Shown here one piece after another: positions 9,920-18,180 of a stretch of DNA of 64,000 nt; the stretch's first letter is position 1; each line of letters begins with the position of its first letter. The position numbers and the translations under genes were made by a program. This DNA comes from Bowmanella yangjiangensis. GTDB taxonomy: Bacteria; Pseudomonadota; Gammaproteobacteria; Enterobacterales; Alteromonadaceae. The stretch spans positions 50,533 through 114,532 of the forward strand of contig NZ_JAFKCS010000013.1 of the NCBI RefSeq assembly GCF_017255015.1, given 5' to 3'. The notes under the pieces are model-generated. The model saw only the letters and a program-made list of their open reading frames with translations, was not told the origin of the DNA and did not search any database.

Positions 9920-9957
9920 GGATAATAACAATTAAGCGGTGTTAAGCGAGCTTTTGC

Positions 9958-10668
9958 ATGATCTATAAATCCCAAAGTCCAGCCGGATTTGCCGAAGAAT
10001 ATATTGTCGAGTCAATTTGGAGCGGCAGATTTCCTCCCGGCACTATATTGCCTGCTGAACGTGAATTGTCCGAACTGATTGGGGTGACACGCACAACCCT
10101 GCGTGAAGTTTTGCAAAGGTTGGCTCGCGATGGTTGGTTAACTATTCAGCATGGTAAACCGACTAAAGTGAATAACTTCTGGGAGACCTGTGGTCTGAAT
10201 ATCCTCGAAACTTTGGCTCGTCTGGATCAGGATGGCATCCCAGAGTTGGTAGATCACCTTTTGGCTGCTCGTACCAGCGTTAGTGCAGTGTTTATTCGTG
10301 GCGCCATTAAGCACTCTCCGGAGAAAGCGGCAGACATACTTAAAGGTTATGCCGATGTAGCGGAAGATGGCCAAGCCTTTGCTGACTATGATTATCAGAT
10401 TAATCATGATTTGGCGCTGGCTTCAGGTAACAAAGTTTATGTGCTTATGATGAACGGATTCAGAGGCTTATACGCTCGAATTGGTGGTTACTATTTCTCC
10501 AATAGCAAATCTCGAAACCTGGCACGAGACTACTATTCGCAATTGCTTCAGCTTGCCCAAACTGGCGCGCATGAGCAGGTGCCTGGCCTGATCCGTAAAT
10601 ACGGTATTGCCAGCGGCAAGATATGGCATGAGATCCGTGAGGAAATGCCACAAGATTTAGTGGATTAA
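9958..10668 (+). CDS. fadR: Fatty acid metabolism transcriptional regulator FadR
   Basis: FadR is a GntR-family regulator that represses fatty-acid degradation and activates unsaturated fatty-acid synthesis. It releases DNA on binding long-chain acyl-CoA. The first ~75 residues are nearly the canonical winged helix ([42 protein letters not shown]). The C-terminal acyl-CoA domain follows, with conserved pieces such as [15 protein letters not shown] and [10 protein letters not shown]. Length is 236 residues, normal for the family. A possible autoregulatory operator lies just upstream. Confidence 0.97.
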   Translation: MIYKSQSPAGFAEEYIVESIWSGRFPPGTILPAERELSELIGVTRTTLREVLQRLARDGWLTIQHGKPTKVNNFWETCGLNILETLARLDQDGIPELVDHLLAARTSVSAVFIRGAIKHSPEKAADILKGYADVAEDGQAFADYDYQINHDLALASGNKVYVLMMNGFRGLYARIGGYYFSNSKSRNLARDYYSQLLQLAQTGAHEQVPGLIRKYGIASGKIWHEIREEMPQDLVD

Positions 10669-10682
10669 GAATAAGTGTCCGT

Positions 10683-10710
10683 AAAAAAAGCGCCTTAAGG
10701 CGCTTTTTTT
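10683..10710. terminator. Bidirectional terminator between fadR and sodB
   Basis: This is a 28-bp perfect palindrome: seven A, then GCGCCTTAAGGCGC, then seven T. It lies between the convergent fadR and sodB stops and serves both strands. Confidence 0.93.
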
Positions 10711-10727
10711 GTGACTGGGTTTATCGC

Positions 10728-11309
10728 TTAGGCGAAGTTTTGTGCAGCGAAATCCCAGTTAATCAAGGCCCAGAAGCCTTCCATGTACTTAGGACGCAGA
10801 TTGCGATAGTCAATGTAGTAGGCGTGTTCCCACAGATCCACTGTCATCAGCGGGGTTACACCGGCCTCAGTCAGGGGCGTACCGGCGTTGCTGGTGTTAA
10901 CAATATCCAGGCTGCCGTCTGCCAATTTTACCAACCAGGTCCAGCTTGAGCCGAAGTTGTTAACGGCTTTATCGTTGAAAGCTTCTTTAAAAGCTGCAAA
11001 AGAGCCCCACTTGGCATTGATGGCGTCAGCCAGTGCACCGCTTGGCTCGCCGCCGCCGTTAGGGCTCAGGCTGTGCCAGTAGAAAGTGTGGTTCCAAATC
11101 TGCGCCGCGTTGTTGAATACGCCACCTTGAGAAGTACGAACAATCTCTTCCAGTGATTTATTGGCGAATTCTGTACCTTCAATCAGGCCGTTCAGTTTCA
11201 CCACGTAAGTGTTGTGGTGTTTACCGTAATGATATTCCAGAGTCTCAGCAGAGATATGCGGTTCTAGGGCATTTTTTTCATACGGCAGGGGCGGAAGTTC
11301 GAAAGCCAT
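10728..11309 (-). CDS. sodB: Iron superoxide dismutase SodB
   Basis: SodB dismutates superoxide in the cytoplasm. The 193-residue protein has the metal ligands His27 (EYHYGKHH), His74 (IWNHTFYW) and the Asp/His pair in [27 protein letters not shown], with Gln70 near the metal site, marks the Fe rather than the Mn type. An inverted repeat ACAAAG-CGTG-CTTTGT (11346-11361) lies 37 bp upstream of the start, in the likely promoter or 5' UTR; its role is unknown. Confidence 0.97.
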   Translation of the reverse strand: MAFELPPLPYEKNALEPHISAETLEYHYGKHHNTYVVKLNGLIEGTEFANKSLEEIVRTSQGGVFNNAAQIWNHTFYWHSLSPNGGGEPSGALADAINAKWGSFAAFKEAFNDKAVNNFGSSWTWLVKLADGSLDIVNTSNAGTPLTEAGVTPLMTVDLWEHAYYIDYRNLRPKYMEGFWALINWDFAAQNFA

Positions 11310-11553
11310 GTAAATTCTCCATGTTGGTCAAAAAGACGACACAAGACAAAGCGTGCTTTGTATCGTTGTTTATAAAGTTATTGGTTTATTAATTAGTCTA
11401 AAGCCAATAGGGGCAAATAGCCAGCTAACTCACCTTCTGAATATGAGGCTTGTCGCTGGAAAAACAAGATGTCCAAACAAAGCCGTGGGCCAGACCTTGA
11501 AAAGGCGTATAATGACCACAAATCGGTATTAACCCAATTAAGAGGCAGTTATC

Positions 11554-11910
11554 GTGGAAACATTGGAAAAAATCAAACAGCAAATCGCTGAAAACCCTAT
11601 CCTGATTTATATGAAGGGCTCTCCTAAGCTGCCCAGTTGTGGATTTTCGGCGCAGGCTTCTCAGGCACTTATGTCTTGTGGTGAGCCTTTCGCTTATGTG
11701 GATATTCTGCAGAATCCAGATATCCGTGCGGAGTTGCCTGCTTACGCCAATTGGCCAACTTTCCCTCAGCTTTGGGTTGAAGGTGAGCTGGTGGGTGGTT
11801 GCGACATTATGCTGGAAATGTTCCAGCAAGGTGAATTGCAGCCCTTAATCAAAGAGGCCGTCGCCCGTGCTAAAGCCAGTAAAGGTGAAGAGCAGGACAG
11901 CACTGAATAA
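11554..11910 (+). CDS. grxD: Monothiol glutaredoxin GrxD
   Basis: GrxD is a CGFS-type monothiol glutaredoxin that carries and transfers [2Fe-2S] clusters. The active Cys is C29 in PSCGFSAQ. The glutathione- and cluster-binding segments WPTFPQLWVEGELVGGCDI are intact. The start is GTG (11554-11556), with AGAGG 8 bases upstream, giving 118 residues. It is convergent with bfr, so three iron-handling genes (grxD, bfr, bfd) lie together. Confidence 0.96.
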   Translation: METLEKIKQQIAENPILIYMKGSPKLPSCGFSAQASQALMSCGEPFAYVDILQNPDIRAELPAYANWPTFPQLWVEGELVGGCDIMLEMFQQGELQPLIKEAVARAKASKGEEQDSTE

Positions 11911-11918
11911 CTGACACA

Positions 11919-11943
11919 AAAAAGGGGCTCGTATCGGCCCCTT
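11919..11943. terminator. Bidirectional terminator between grxD and bfr
   Basis: The stem aaggggc (11922-11928) / gcccctt (11937-11943) sits between the convergent stops. An A-run on its left gives a T-run for bfr on the minus strand. The T-run for grxD is weak. Confidence 0.75.
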
Positions 11944-11948
11944 CTCAA

Positions 11949-12422
11949 TTAATCATCATGCATTTGTGATTGGTTGTAGTTTTCAATGCCCAGTTTGCTG
12001 ATAAGCTGCAACTGAGTTTCCAGCCAATCTACGTGCTCTTCCTGGCCATCTAGTACTTTGCCAAGTAGATCCCGGCTAACATAATCCTGCACAGATTCTG
12101 CGTACTCAATGGCGCTGCGCAAGTCTGGAATGGCTTTATGCTCGAAGGTTAAATCGCAATTGAGCATTTCTTCGGTGTCTTCACCTATCTGCAGTTTTCC
12201 CAGGTCCTGTAGGTTAGGAATACCATCTAAAAATAAAATGCGCTCAATCAAATCGTCGGCACGTTTCATTTCCCGGATAGATTCATGATATTCCTTGTCG
12301 GCCAGGCCTTTTAAGCCCCAGTTCTTGAACATACGGGAATGCAGGAAATATTGGTTGATTGCCACCAGTTGATGACCCAGGACTTTATTCAGGTGTTTGA
12401 TAAGGGACTTATCGCCTTTCAT
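11949..12422 (-). CDS. bfr: Bacterioferritin with degenerate ferroxidase centre
   Basis: This is a 157-residue bacterioferritin subunit (24-mer iron store with haem between subunits). It aligns with E. coli Bfr without gaps over the first ~130 residues. The haem ligand Met52 is present (IREMKRAD). Of the six di-iron ligands known in E. coli Bfr, Glu51, Glu94 and His130 are kept, but position 18 is Gln instead of Glu, 54 is Arg instead of His, and 127 is Gln instead of Glu. So it probably cannot form a normal ferroxidase site. In bacteria with two Bfr subunits, one binds haem and the other oxidises iron; this looks like the haem-type subunit. No partner gene is adjacent. It lies 111 bp downstream of bfd and has its own likely promoter. 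Confidence 0.93.
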   Translation of the reverse strand: MKGDKSLIKHLNKVLGHQLVAINQYFLHSRMFKNWGLKGLADKEYHESIREMKRADDLIERILFLDGIPNLQDLGKLQIGEDTEEMLNCDLTFEHKAIPDLRSAIEYAESVQDYVSRDLLGKVLDGQEEHVDWLETQLQLISKLGIENYNQSQMHDD

Positions 12423-12477
12423 AGCCGGACTCCGTGACGTGCTGTTTTGCAGATAGGCAAAAATCAGCGAGCTAAGA

Positions 12478-12513
12478 TTTGTTCATTATAGAGAACAAAA
12501 ACTTAAGCGTCAC
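12478..12513 (-). promoter_or_regulatory. Likely bfr promoter with overlapping inverted repeat
   Basis: On the minus strand a perfect TATAAT (12485-12490) is preceded, after a 17-bp spacer, by GTGACG (12508-12513, 4 of 6 to TTGACA). An inverted repeat TTTGTTC-N8-GAACAAA (12478-12499) straddles the -10 and could be an operator. It lies between bfd and bfr, 55-90 bp upstream of the bfr start. The regulator is not identifiable from sequence. Confidence 0.5.
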
Positions 12514-12533
12514 CGCACAATTCGGATTTGCTG

Positions 12534-12728
12534 TTAGCAGACTTCCTTGAACAGCGATTCATCAACTATGGTATTGTCGATAACCTGCTGTGCCAGTTGT
12601 ACACATTTGCCACATTGACTACCCACGCCAAACTGCTTACGTAAGTCACGCATATTTCCAACGCCTTCTTCGCGAACGGCGCGGGCAATTTGTTTGTCGG
12701 TGATACCGTGGCAGAGGCAAACGAACAA
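12534..12728 (-). CDS. bfd: Bacterioferritin-associated ferredoxin Bfd
   Basis: Bfd is a small [2Fe-2S] ferredoxin that reduces the mineral core of bacterioferritin to release iron. Cluster ligands are C4, C6, C39 and C42 (VCLC ... SQCGKC), the family pattern. The start is TTG (12726-12728), with AGGAG 8 bases upstream; the protein then begins FVCLCHGITD as in relatives. Length is 64 residues. A Fur box lies just upstream, so expression in low iron is expected. Confidence 0.95.
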   Translation of the reverse strand: MFVCLCHGITDKQIARAVREEGVGNMRDLRKQFGVGSQCGKCVQLAQQVIDNTIVDESLFKEVC

Positions 12729-12750
12729 AATACAACTCCTATAACATTAC

Positions 12751-12770
12751 AAATGATAATAATTGTTATT
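12751..12770. promoter_or_regulatory. Fur box upstream of bfd
   Basis: AAATGATAATAATTGTTATT is a good match to the GATAAT-repeat consensus of the ferric uptake regulator. It lies 22-42 bp upstream of the bfd start. Iron-repressed bfd is well known in gammaproteobacteria. Confidence 0.75.
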
Positions 12771-12998
12771 AGAGGTTTTGCCAAGTGATTTATTAATCAT
12801 CAAACAAAATTGGCTAATGGGGTGCTTGATTTCGCGGAATGACATAACGAAGTACACTAATTGGACATTTATGCATTTAACTGTACTTTTGCCCTTGGTT
12901 TGCTGCACTACTGCCCTTATCTTGTGTTCTAGCTTTTTATTGGCTTACAGCCCCACTAGGGGAAAAAGCCGAACATCAACCAAGAAATGGAGAAGATG

Positions 12999-13604
12999 AT
13001 GAGTGTATTAGTTGGTCGTCCTGCCCCGGATTTTACCGCTGCTGCCGTACTGGGCAATGGCGAAATTGTTGACAGCTATAACCTGAAAGATGCCATCAAA
13101 GGCAAGAAAGCCGTTGTGTTTTTCTATCCTCTGGACTTCACCTTTGTATGTCCTTCAGAGCTAATCGCTTTTGATAAGCGCTATGATGAGTTCAAACAGC
13201 GTGGTGTGGAAGTGATTGGTGTATCTATCGATTCTCAGTTCAGCCACAACGCATGGCGTAACACCCCAGTTAACCAGGGTGGTATTGGTCCTGTGAAGTA
13301 CACTCTGGTGGCTGACGTGAAGCATGAAATTTGTCAGGCTTATGATGTAGAGCATCCTGAAGCTGGTGTGGCGTTCCGTGGTTCTTTCCTGATTGATGAG
13401 GAAGGTAATGTACGTCACCAGGTCGTCAATGACCTGCCACTGGGCCGTAACGTTGACGAAATGCTGCGTATGGTTGATGCGCTGAACTTCCACCAGGAGC
13501 ACGGCGAAGTATGTCCAGCCGGCTGGCAGCAAGGTAAAGAAGGTATGCAAGCAAGCCCAGAAGGCGTTGCTAAATACCTGGCTGAGAACAGCGACAAGCT
13601 GTAA
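12999..13604 (+). CDS. Typical 2-Cys peroxiredoxin (AhpC/TSA family)
   Basis: This 201-residue thiol peroxidase reduces hydrogen peroxide and organic peroxides. The peroxidatic Cys is C51 in DFTFVCPSE and the resolving Cys is C172 in GEVCPAGW. The GGIGP motif typical of the decameric class is present, but the C-terminal YF motif is not (ends AENSDKL). I chose the ATG at 12999 (MSVLVGRPAPDF, the family start) with GGAGA upstream; ATG 12996 is also possible. The gene is monocistronic and its reductant partner is not in the window. Confidence 0.94.
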   Translation: MSVLVGRPAPDFTAAAVLGNGEIVDSYNLKDAIKGKKAVVFFYPLDFTFVCPSELIAFDKRYDEFKQRGVEVIGVSIDSQFSHNAWRNTPVNQGGIGPVKYTLVADVKHEICQAYDVEHPEAGVAFRGSFLIDEEGNVRHQVVNDLPLGRNVDEMLRMVDALNFHQEHGEVCPAGWQQGKEGMQASPEGVAKYLAENSDKL

Positions 13605-13616
13605 TTGCCCAAAGAT

Positions 13617-13644
13617 AAAAAAGCCGCGTTATCGCGGCTTTTTT
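13617..13644. terminator. Bidirectional terminator after the peroxiredoxin
   Basis: The stem aaaaaagccgcg (13617-13628) / cgcggctttttt (13633-13644) has a TTAT loop. It lies between the convergent peroxiredoxin and universal stress genes and serves both. Confidence 0.92.
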
Positions 13645-13662
13645 TGTGCTATTCATCCCGAC

Positions 13663-14541
13663 TTAGGGTTGCAAGGCAATAATGTCTGTCTTCAGCAGCG
13701 ACAGAATATTTTCTGCCGTATTGCCAAGCAACTTGCCTTTTAAACCTTTACGCCCGACTGTACCAATGGTAACTAATCCGGCATTAATATCTGCCGCGAC
13801 ACTGGGGATCACTTTGTCTGGGTCGCCGGCCTTAATGTGTACATTTTCTGGACTAAGTGGAAAATCACCGGCCATTTTTTGAATCAAAGGCATATATTGC
13901 GCCTTGGCGTCACTGGCCATCTGCTTGCCACTCAGTCCCATTAAATCTTTCAATACCGGTGACATAGGCAGGCAATATACACAGTGCAATTCGCCACCAA
14001 AGTGTCTGACCCAGTCAATACCCGTGCTGAGCAGTTGTTGGTTTAGGGCCTGCTTGCTTTGTAACTTGCTGCCTAAATCCAGCGCTACCATGACATTATG
14101 CTGTTTCTTCCATTTCTTTTCTGAAACAAGCAGTACAGGTACCTGACTGGTTCTAAGCAGATGCCAATCCGTGGGGGTATAAAACATGCCTTCACTGCGT
14201 CGCCCTGTCTTAACAATCAGGTCGTGCTTGTGCTTGCGGCTGAATTCTTCTGTCCAACTGGCAATGTTCTTTTCCCAAATCACCTGACAGGTGACTTGCT
14301 CGGGGTTGAGATCCTGGTCCTTAATCTGGCGTTCCAGCCATTGCTGACGCTGCTCTACTAAGCTTTGCTGAATGGCCTTCTGCTGACTGGCACTGAGGTT
14401 GTCGGGTAAGTGTTTCAGTTGCTCATAGACAAAGCTAAGTACAGTTACTTTCGCATTCTGGGCATCGGCAATCAGCTTGGCTTTGGCTAAGGCCTTGGGC
14501 TTACTGCCTGGCAGATCTGCAATCACCAAAATCTGTTTCAT
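13663..14541 (-). CDS. Tandem universal stress protein (UspE-like)
   Basis: This 292-residue protein has two Usp domains. The second carries a clear nucleotide-binding signature GTVGRKGLKGKLLGNTAENI. In the first the matching segment (VKTGRRSEGMFYTPTDWHLL) is degenerate. The architecture and length match UspE. Such proteins are linked to stress survival and motility, but the substrate or partner is not known here. The start is the ATG at 14539-14541 (MKQILVIAD), with AAGGA about 9 bases upstream; an upstream in-frame start adds a non-family octapeptide. Confidence 0.85.
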   Translation of the reverse strand: MKQILVIADLPGSKPKALAKAKLIADAQNAKVTVLSFVYEQLKHLPDNLSASQQKAIQQSLVEQRQQWLERQIKDQDLNPEQVTCQVIWEKNIASWTEEFSRKHKHDLIVKTGRRSEGMFYTPTDWHLLRTSQVPVLLVSEKKWKKQHNVMVALDLGSKLQSKQALNQQLLSTGIDWVRHFGGELHCVYCLPMSPVLKDLMGLSGKQMASDAKAQYMPLIQKMAGDFPLSPENVHIKAGDPDKVIPSVAADINAGLVTIGTVGRKGLKGKLLGNTAENILSLLKTDIIALQP

Positions 14542-14618
14542 CAGCACATTCCTTTTTGTTTTCAACCAGGTAAATCTGGCTCGGGTAGCTGAGTTATATC
14601 AGAAACAGAATCAACGGC

Positions 14619-15257
14619 CTAGCTTTGTTCGATGGCTGGCGGCCAGCCGCCCAATTCCTGCCATTTGTTGACGATAATACAAAATAAATCGGCGGTTTGT
14701 TCTGCATCATATAAGGCCGAATGGGCCTGTGCCTGATCAAAAGCCAAACCAGCGGCTTTACAGGCTTTAATCAGTACGGTTTGTCCAAAAGCAAGGGCTG
14801 ACAGACTAGTGGTGTCAAAAGAGACAAATGGATGAAAGGGCGTGCGTTTAATCGCCGAGCGGTTAATGGCAGCATTGACAAAGCCCTGATCAAAGGCGGC
14901 GTTGTGGGCGACAATGACCGAGCGTTGACAGTCTGCATCTTTTTGCGCTTTGCGGATTTGCTTACAGAGCTCTTTCATTACCTCAGTTTCGGACAGGGCT
15001 CCGCGCAGGGCACAGTGAGGATCGATACCATTGAATTCCAAAGCGGCGGGCTCAAGGTTGGCGCCTTCAAAAGGGGCAACATGGAAGTGAATGGTTTTAT
15101 CGCGTACCAGTTGGCCGTTGCCGTCCAGTTTCAAGGTGACTGCAGCAATCTCCAGCAAGGCGTCAGTGAGAGGATTGAATCCGGCGGTCTCGACATCTAT
15201 AACGACAGGGAAGTAGCCCCTGAATCTTTGCTTGAGTTGTTGCGTTTCTGCTGTCAT
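14619..15257 (-). CDS. rnt: Ribonuclease T
   Basis: RNase T is the DEDDh 3'-5' exonuclease that trims tRNA and other stable RNAs. The first acidic pair is D21/E23 in [12 protein letters not shown]. The second Asp is in [13 protein letters not shown]. The His and final Asp are in [15 protein letters not shown]. Length is 212 residues. It is divergent from motY, a pairing I recall from Vibrio and Shewanella relatives. Confidence 0.96.
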   Translation of the reverse strand: MTAETQQLKQRFRGYFPVVIDVETAGFNPLTDALLEIAAVTLKLDGNGQLVRDKTIHFHVAPFEGANLEPAALEFNGIDPHCALRGALSETEVMKELCKQIRKAQKDADCQRSVIVAHNAAFDQGFVNAAINRSAIKRTPFHPFVSFDTTSLSALAFGQTVLIKACKAAGLAFDQAQAHSALYDAEQTADLFCIIVNKWQELGGWPPAIEQS

Positions 15258-15411
15258 CTTTTACTCTGTTTACTCTTTGGCTAGGGCATCCGCCTCATCT
15301 GGGCCGCGATTATGACAAGTCTGGCCGAGGCTATCCAGTGAATGCGCAATATGCAGGTCAAGAACCTGGCATAACGGCCGATATCTGGATAAGGAATTGG
15401 ACTGAGACGCT

Positions 15412-16278
15412 ATGAATAAACTCTTTTGTGTTCTACTAGGTTTTCTGAGCGTGCCGGCGTCAGCTGGGCTGCGTCACTATGCCGCACCTGTCGAAACGTC
15501 GTCTTGGCAGCTCAGTAGCCAAAGCCGCTTGCAGTGCACCTTGAAGCACAATGTGCCGGGTTATGGTGATGCCATGTTTACCAGTATGGCCAGTAAGCAG
15601 TTGAATATGGAGTTTGAACTGGACATACTGCAGCTCCCCAAAAACTATGGTGTGGCAGCGGTATATTCGGTTCCGCCCAGTTGGATGCCAGGTATGATGC
15701 AACGCCAGATCGCTGAAATGCCTATCCGTAAACAGTACAACGGCGATTTGCCTGAACAGGCCGCCTGGACCATTTTATCGGAACTGGAAAAGGGCTTTTG
15801 GCCGACTATTTATTACCGGGACTGGTACAACGAGCAGGATCGCGTCGCAGTTGGATTGAATGCCAGCAACTTCCTCGACCAATATCGGCAGTTTTCACAA
15901 TGTGTGGCAAATCTGCTGCCATTTAATTTTGAAGATATTGCCTACACTGTGCTGTCTTATCAAAAAAGCTCGGATGAGTTTACCCGTGGTTCGCGCAAAA
16001 AGCTCAGCATGATCAGTGATTATCTGAAGGAAGACACCAATATTGAGTTGGTGCTGCTGGATGCCTACACAGACAGCTACGGTGGCAGTTCGAGTAATAT
16101 GCAGTTGTCTATTCGTCGGGCCGAGCGGGTCAAAAAATTCTTCGAAGAGCAGGGCGTGGATGCCGAGCGAATCAAAGTGACAGGCCATGGCGAGCGGCGT
16201 CATGTGGCGGAAAACAGTAACGAGTTATCGCGAGCTAAGAACCGGCGGGTGATTATCCGTATGGAAAAAGGGCTGTGA
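15412..16278 (+). CDS. motY: Sodium-driven flagellar motor protein MotY
   Basis: MotY is a periplasmic component of the sodium-driven polar flagellar motor; it forms the T-ring that holds the PomA/PomB stator. It has a signal peptide (first ~18 residues, ending PASA) and an N-terminal MotY domain with RHYAAPVETSSWQ and HNVPGYGDAMFTSM. A C-terminal OmpA-like peptidoglycan-binding domain starts near residue 185 (DAYTDSYG, RAERVKKFF, VTGHGER). Length is 288 residues, normal for the family. No other flagellar gene is nearby. Confidence 0.93.
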   Translation: MNKLFCVLLGFLSVPASAGLRHYAAPVETSSWQLSSQSRLQCTLKHNVPGYGDAMFTSMASKQLNMEFELDILQLPKNYGVAAVYSVPPSWMPGMMQRQIAEMPIRKQYNGDLPEQAAWTILSELEKGFWPTIYYRDWYNEQDRVAVGLNASNFLDQYRQFSQCVANLLPFNFEDIAYTVLSYQKSSDEFTRGSRKKLSMISDYLKEDTNIELVLLDAYTDSYGGSSSNMQLSIRRAERVKKFFEEQGVDAERIKVTGHGERRHVAENSNELSRAKNRRVIIRMEKGL

Positions 16279-16290
16279 TTGTCTATTAAA

Positions 16291-16317
16291 AATAGGGGCG
16301 CCAAGAGCGCCCTTATT
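16291..16317. terminator. Bidirectional terminator between motY and glpQ
   Basis: The core stem gggcgc (16296-16301) / gcgccc (16307-16312) extends through flanking aata/ttatt with one G-T pair, followed by TTATTTTT on the plus strand and an A/T-rich run on the other side. It abuts the glpQ stop at 16313. Confidence 0.85.
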
Positions 16318-17311
16318 TTTGCTTGTTTTGTAGATAATCAATTACTTTATCTGGAAAGTCGGTAAAGATGCCATCTACTTTCAGCCAGTCAAACACCAGA
16401 TTCAATGCTTGCTGCCAGTTCATATTAGGCGGGAGCTGGTCGGCCCTTAAGGTGTAAGGGTGAATCTTCAGACCAAGGGCTTTGGCATCCAGCAGCAACG
16501 AGGTCGGTTGCCTGGAAGTAAAGTCAACCAACTGAGGTAACCAAGGTCCTATACCATCGGCCACTTTTGCAATGTCTTTGAGGCCCGGAGGGGAACGTAG
16601 GTAGGCGTAGTCGTTATCGGACTCCTGCCAGCTATTTTCCGCCAGCAATTGTACCAGGCTGGTTTTAAGCCCCAATTCATTGCGCAGTCTGCGGGTTTCG
16701 TTAAAGTCGAAGCATTGCACAATAACATTAGCCTCAGCGTGATTGAGGTTGTGCTTTGCCAACATCGCCATAAAAATCTTACTGATGTCCTGCCCGGCAG
16801 CTCTGTGAAACGCGGGAGATTTTAGCTCAGGATACAAGCCAATATTCGTGCCGCGGCTGCGATTGAGTTCTCGGATCAGGGTAATCTGTTGCTCGAAGGT
16901 GGCGATGCGGAAAAGTTCAGCATTACTGCCATCCTCCTGGTAACGGTTGGCAAATACCTGTAGACCTTTTTCATCGCGCCTTTCCTGCACCCGCAGGTTT
17001 TTTAATTCCGCCAGGGTGAAATCAATCGCATAGAAGCGACCATCTGTGCGTTTTCGCTGCGGGAAAATATCCGCCACATTAGTTACGGTATCCAGATGAA
17101 TATCGTGTAAGACCACTAATATCCCGTCCTTGGATAACACCAAATCCTGCTCAATATAATCCGGCCGCATACCATGGGCCAAAATGACCGCTGGCAGGGT
17201 ATGCTCGGGCAAATAACCGGATGCACCGCGATGGGCTATTACCACTGGCCTGGCGATGGCCGCCAGGCTCAATGTTGACAGCAGGACTAAGGTAATCAAC
17301 GTCCTTATCAT
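16313..17311 (-). CDS. glpQ: Periplasmic glycerophosphodiester phosphodiesterase
   Basis: This 332-residue enzyme hydrolyses glycerophosphodiesters to glycerol 3-phosphate and an alcohol. The first ~20 residues form a signal peptide (ending AAIA). The catalytic histidines lie in VIAHRGASGYLPEHT and VVLHDIHLDTVTNV; LYPELKSP and the C-terminal VDGIFTDFPDK are also typical of GlpQ. It is 7 bp downstream of gloA on the same strand, so the two may be cotranscribed. Confidence 0.94.
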   Translation of the reverse strand: MIRTLITLVLLSTLSLAAIARPVVIAHRGASGYLPEHTLPAVILAHGMRPDYIEQDLVLSKDGILVVLHDIHLDTVTNVADIFPQRKRTDGRFYAIDFTLAELKNLRVQERRDEKGLQVFANRYQEDGSNAELFRIATFEQQITLIRELNRSRGTNIGLYPELKSPAFHRAAGQDISKIFMAMLAKHNLNHAEANVIVQCFDFNETRRLRNELGLKTSLVQLLAENSWQESDNDYAYLRSPPGLKDIAKVADGIGPWLPQLVDFTSRQPTSLLLDAKALGLKIHPYTLRADQLPPNMNWQQALNLVFDWLKVDGIFTDFPDKVIDYLQNKQK

Positions 17312-17318
17312 GTGTTTA

Positions 17319-17699
17319 TTATTCCTGAATCAGTTCGACCGCATAGCCGTCAGGATCGCGTACAAAGGCAATAACCGTGGAGCCACCTTTCACCGGCCCT
17401 GGCTTGCGGTACACGTCTGCGCCGCGACGCTCAAGTTCTTCGCATACGGCGTAAATGTCGTCGGCGCCGATAGCGATATGGCCATAGGCAGTGCCCATAT
17501 CGTAGCTGTCTTTGTCCCAGTTGTAGGTTAATTCGAGGACAGTATGAGTGTCTTCCTCACCGTAGCCAAGGAACGCCAAGGTGTATTGATACTCAGAGTT
17601 TTCACTGGTGCGCAGCAGTTTCATACCAAGTAACTCGGTATAAAATTCAATGGAACGCTCCAGATTGCCAACGCGCAACATGGTATGCAGTAGTCTCAT
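17319..17699 (-). CDS. gloA: Lactoylglutathione lyase (glyoxalase I)
   Basis: GloA converts the hemithioacetal of methylglyoxal and glutathione to S-lactoylglutathione. The 126-residue protein has the metal ligands expected of the Ni-type enzyme: His5 (LLHTMLRV), Glu in [10 protein letters not shown], His in AYGHIAIG and Glu in YAVELIQE. The ATG at 17697-17699 begins the upstream partner of glpQ. Confidence 0.95.
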   Translation of the reverse strand: MRLLHTMLRVGNLERSIEFYTELLGMKLLRTSENSEYQYTLAFLGYGEEDTHTVLELTYNWDKDSYDMGTAYGHIAIGADDIYAVCEELERRGADVYRKPGPVKGGSTVIAFVRDPDGYAVELIQE

Positions 17700-18180
17700 A
17701 CTTCTGGTCCTTTTTGGTCTGTGGTGAGTGTAATCTTATTATGTTTCAGTTTTATCTCTGAACTTACAGAGATCTTCGTTATGCATAAGCTGCATCTTGG
17801 TTTAAACGCGACACAGTATAACGATCACCGCACAAGAGCCAATGGTGAATATCCAGTTTACATTCAGCCTAAAACGAATTTACACCATGTTTACTCAACT
17901 GCATCTGCGCTCTTGCCCGGTATTGTTCCCTGACCTGAAAGCATGCCGATTTACCGAACTGAGGTTCATTTATCTTTGAGCGTGGTTGGTTTGTTTTTAG
18001 TTTCTCTTAAAAGGATAACGAGGGAAGTGATAAAGCATTCGGGTTGTATTACCAGTGCTTCGGCTTACCGCAATGACATAGCCTTCGCTCAGATGGCAAG
18101 ACTAAAGTACTTAACAAAATAATAACAGCAGGGTTCTTGTACCTGCAAAAAGTAAGTACACATTGGGTGGAAGGGCAAAT
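17700..18180. other. 480-bp gene-free region upstream of the TonB-dependent receptor
   Basis: No convincing gene is present; a 70-codon frame at 17721 has no ribosome site and no family resemblance. The region must hold the gloA promoter and the promoter of the receptor at 18181. One perfect inverted repeat is visible, ATCTCTG-N6-CAGAGAT (17754-17773), which could be an operator. I see no clear -35/-10 pair. Confidence 0.5.

Noticed and set aside
9750..9935. 61-codon frame in the nhaB-fadR gap
   Set aside because: It occupies the shared promoter region, has no good start site, and its product looks random.
12763..12999. 78-codon frame between bfd and the peroxiredoxin
   Set aside because: It runs through the Fur box and into the peroxiredoxin start, with no ribosome site or homology.
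17721..17933. 70-codon frame upstream of the TonB receptor
   Set aside because: No ribosome binding site, no recognisable domain, composition like the surrounding non-coding DNA.
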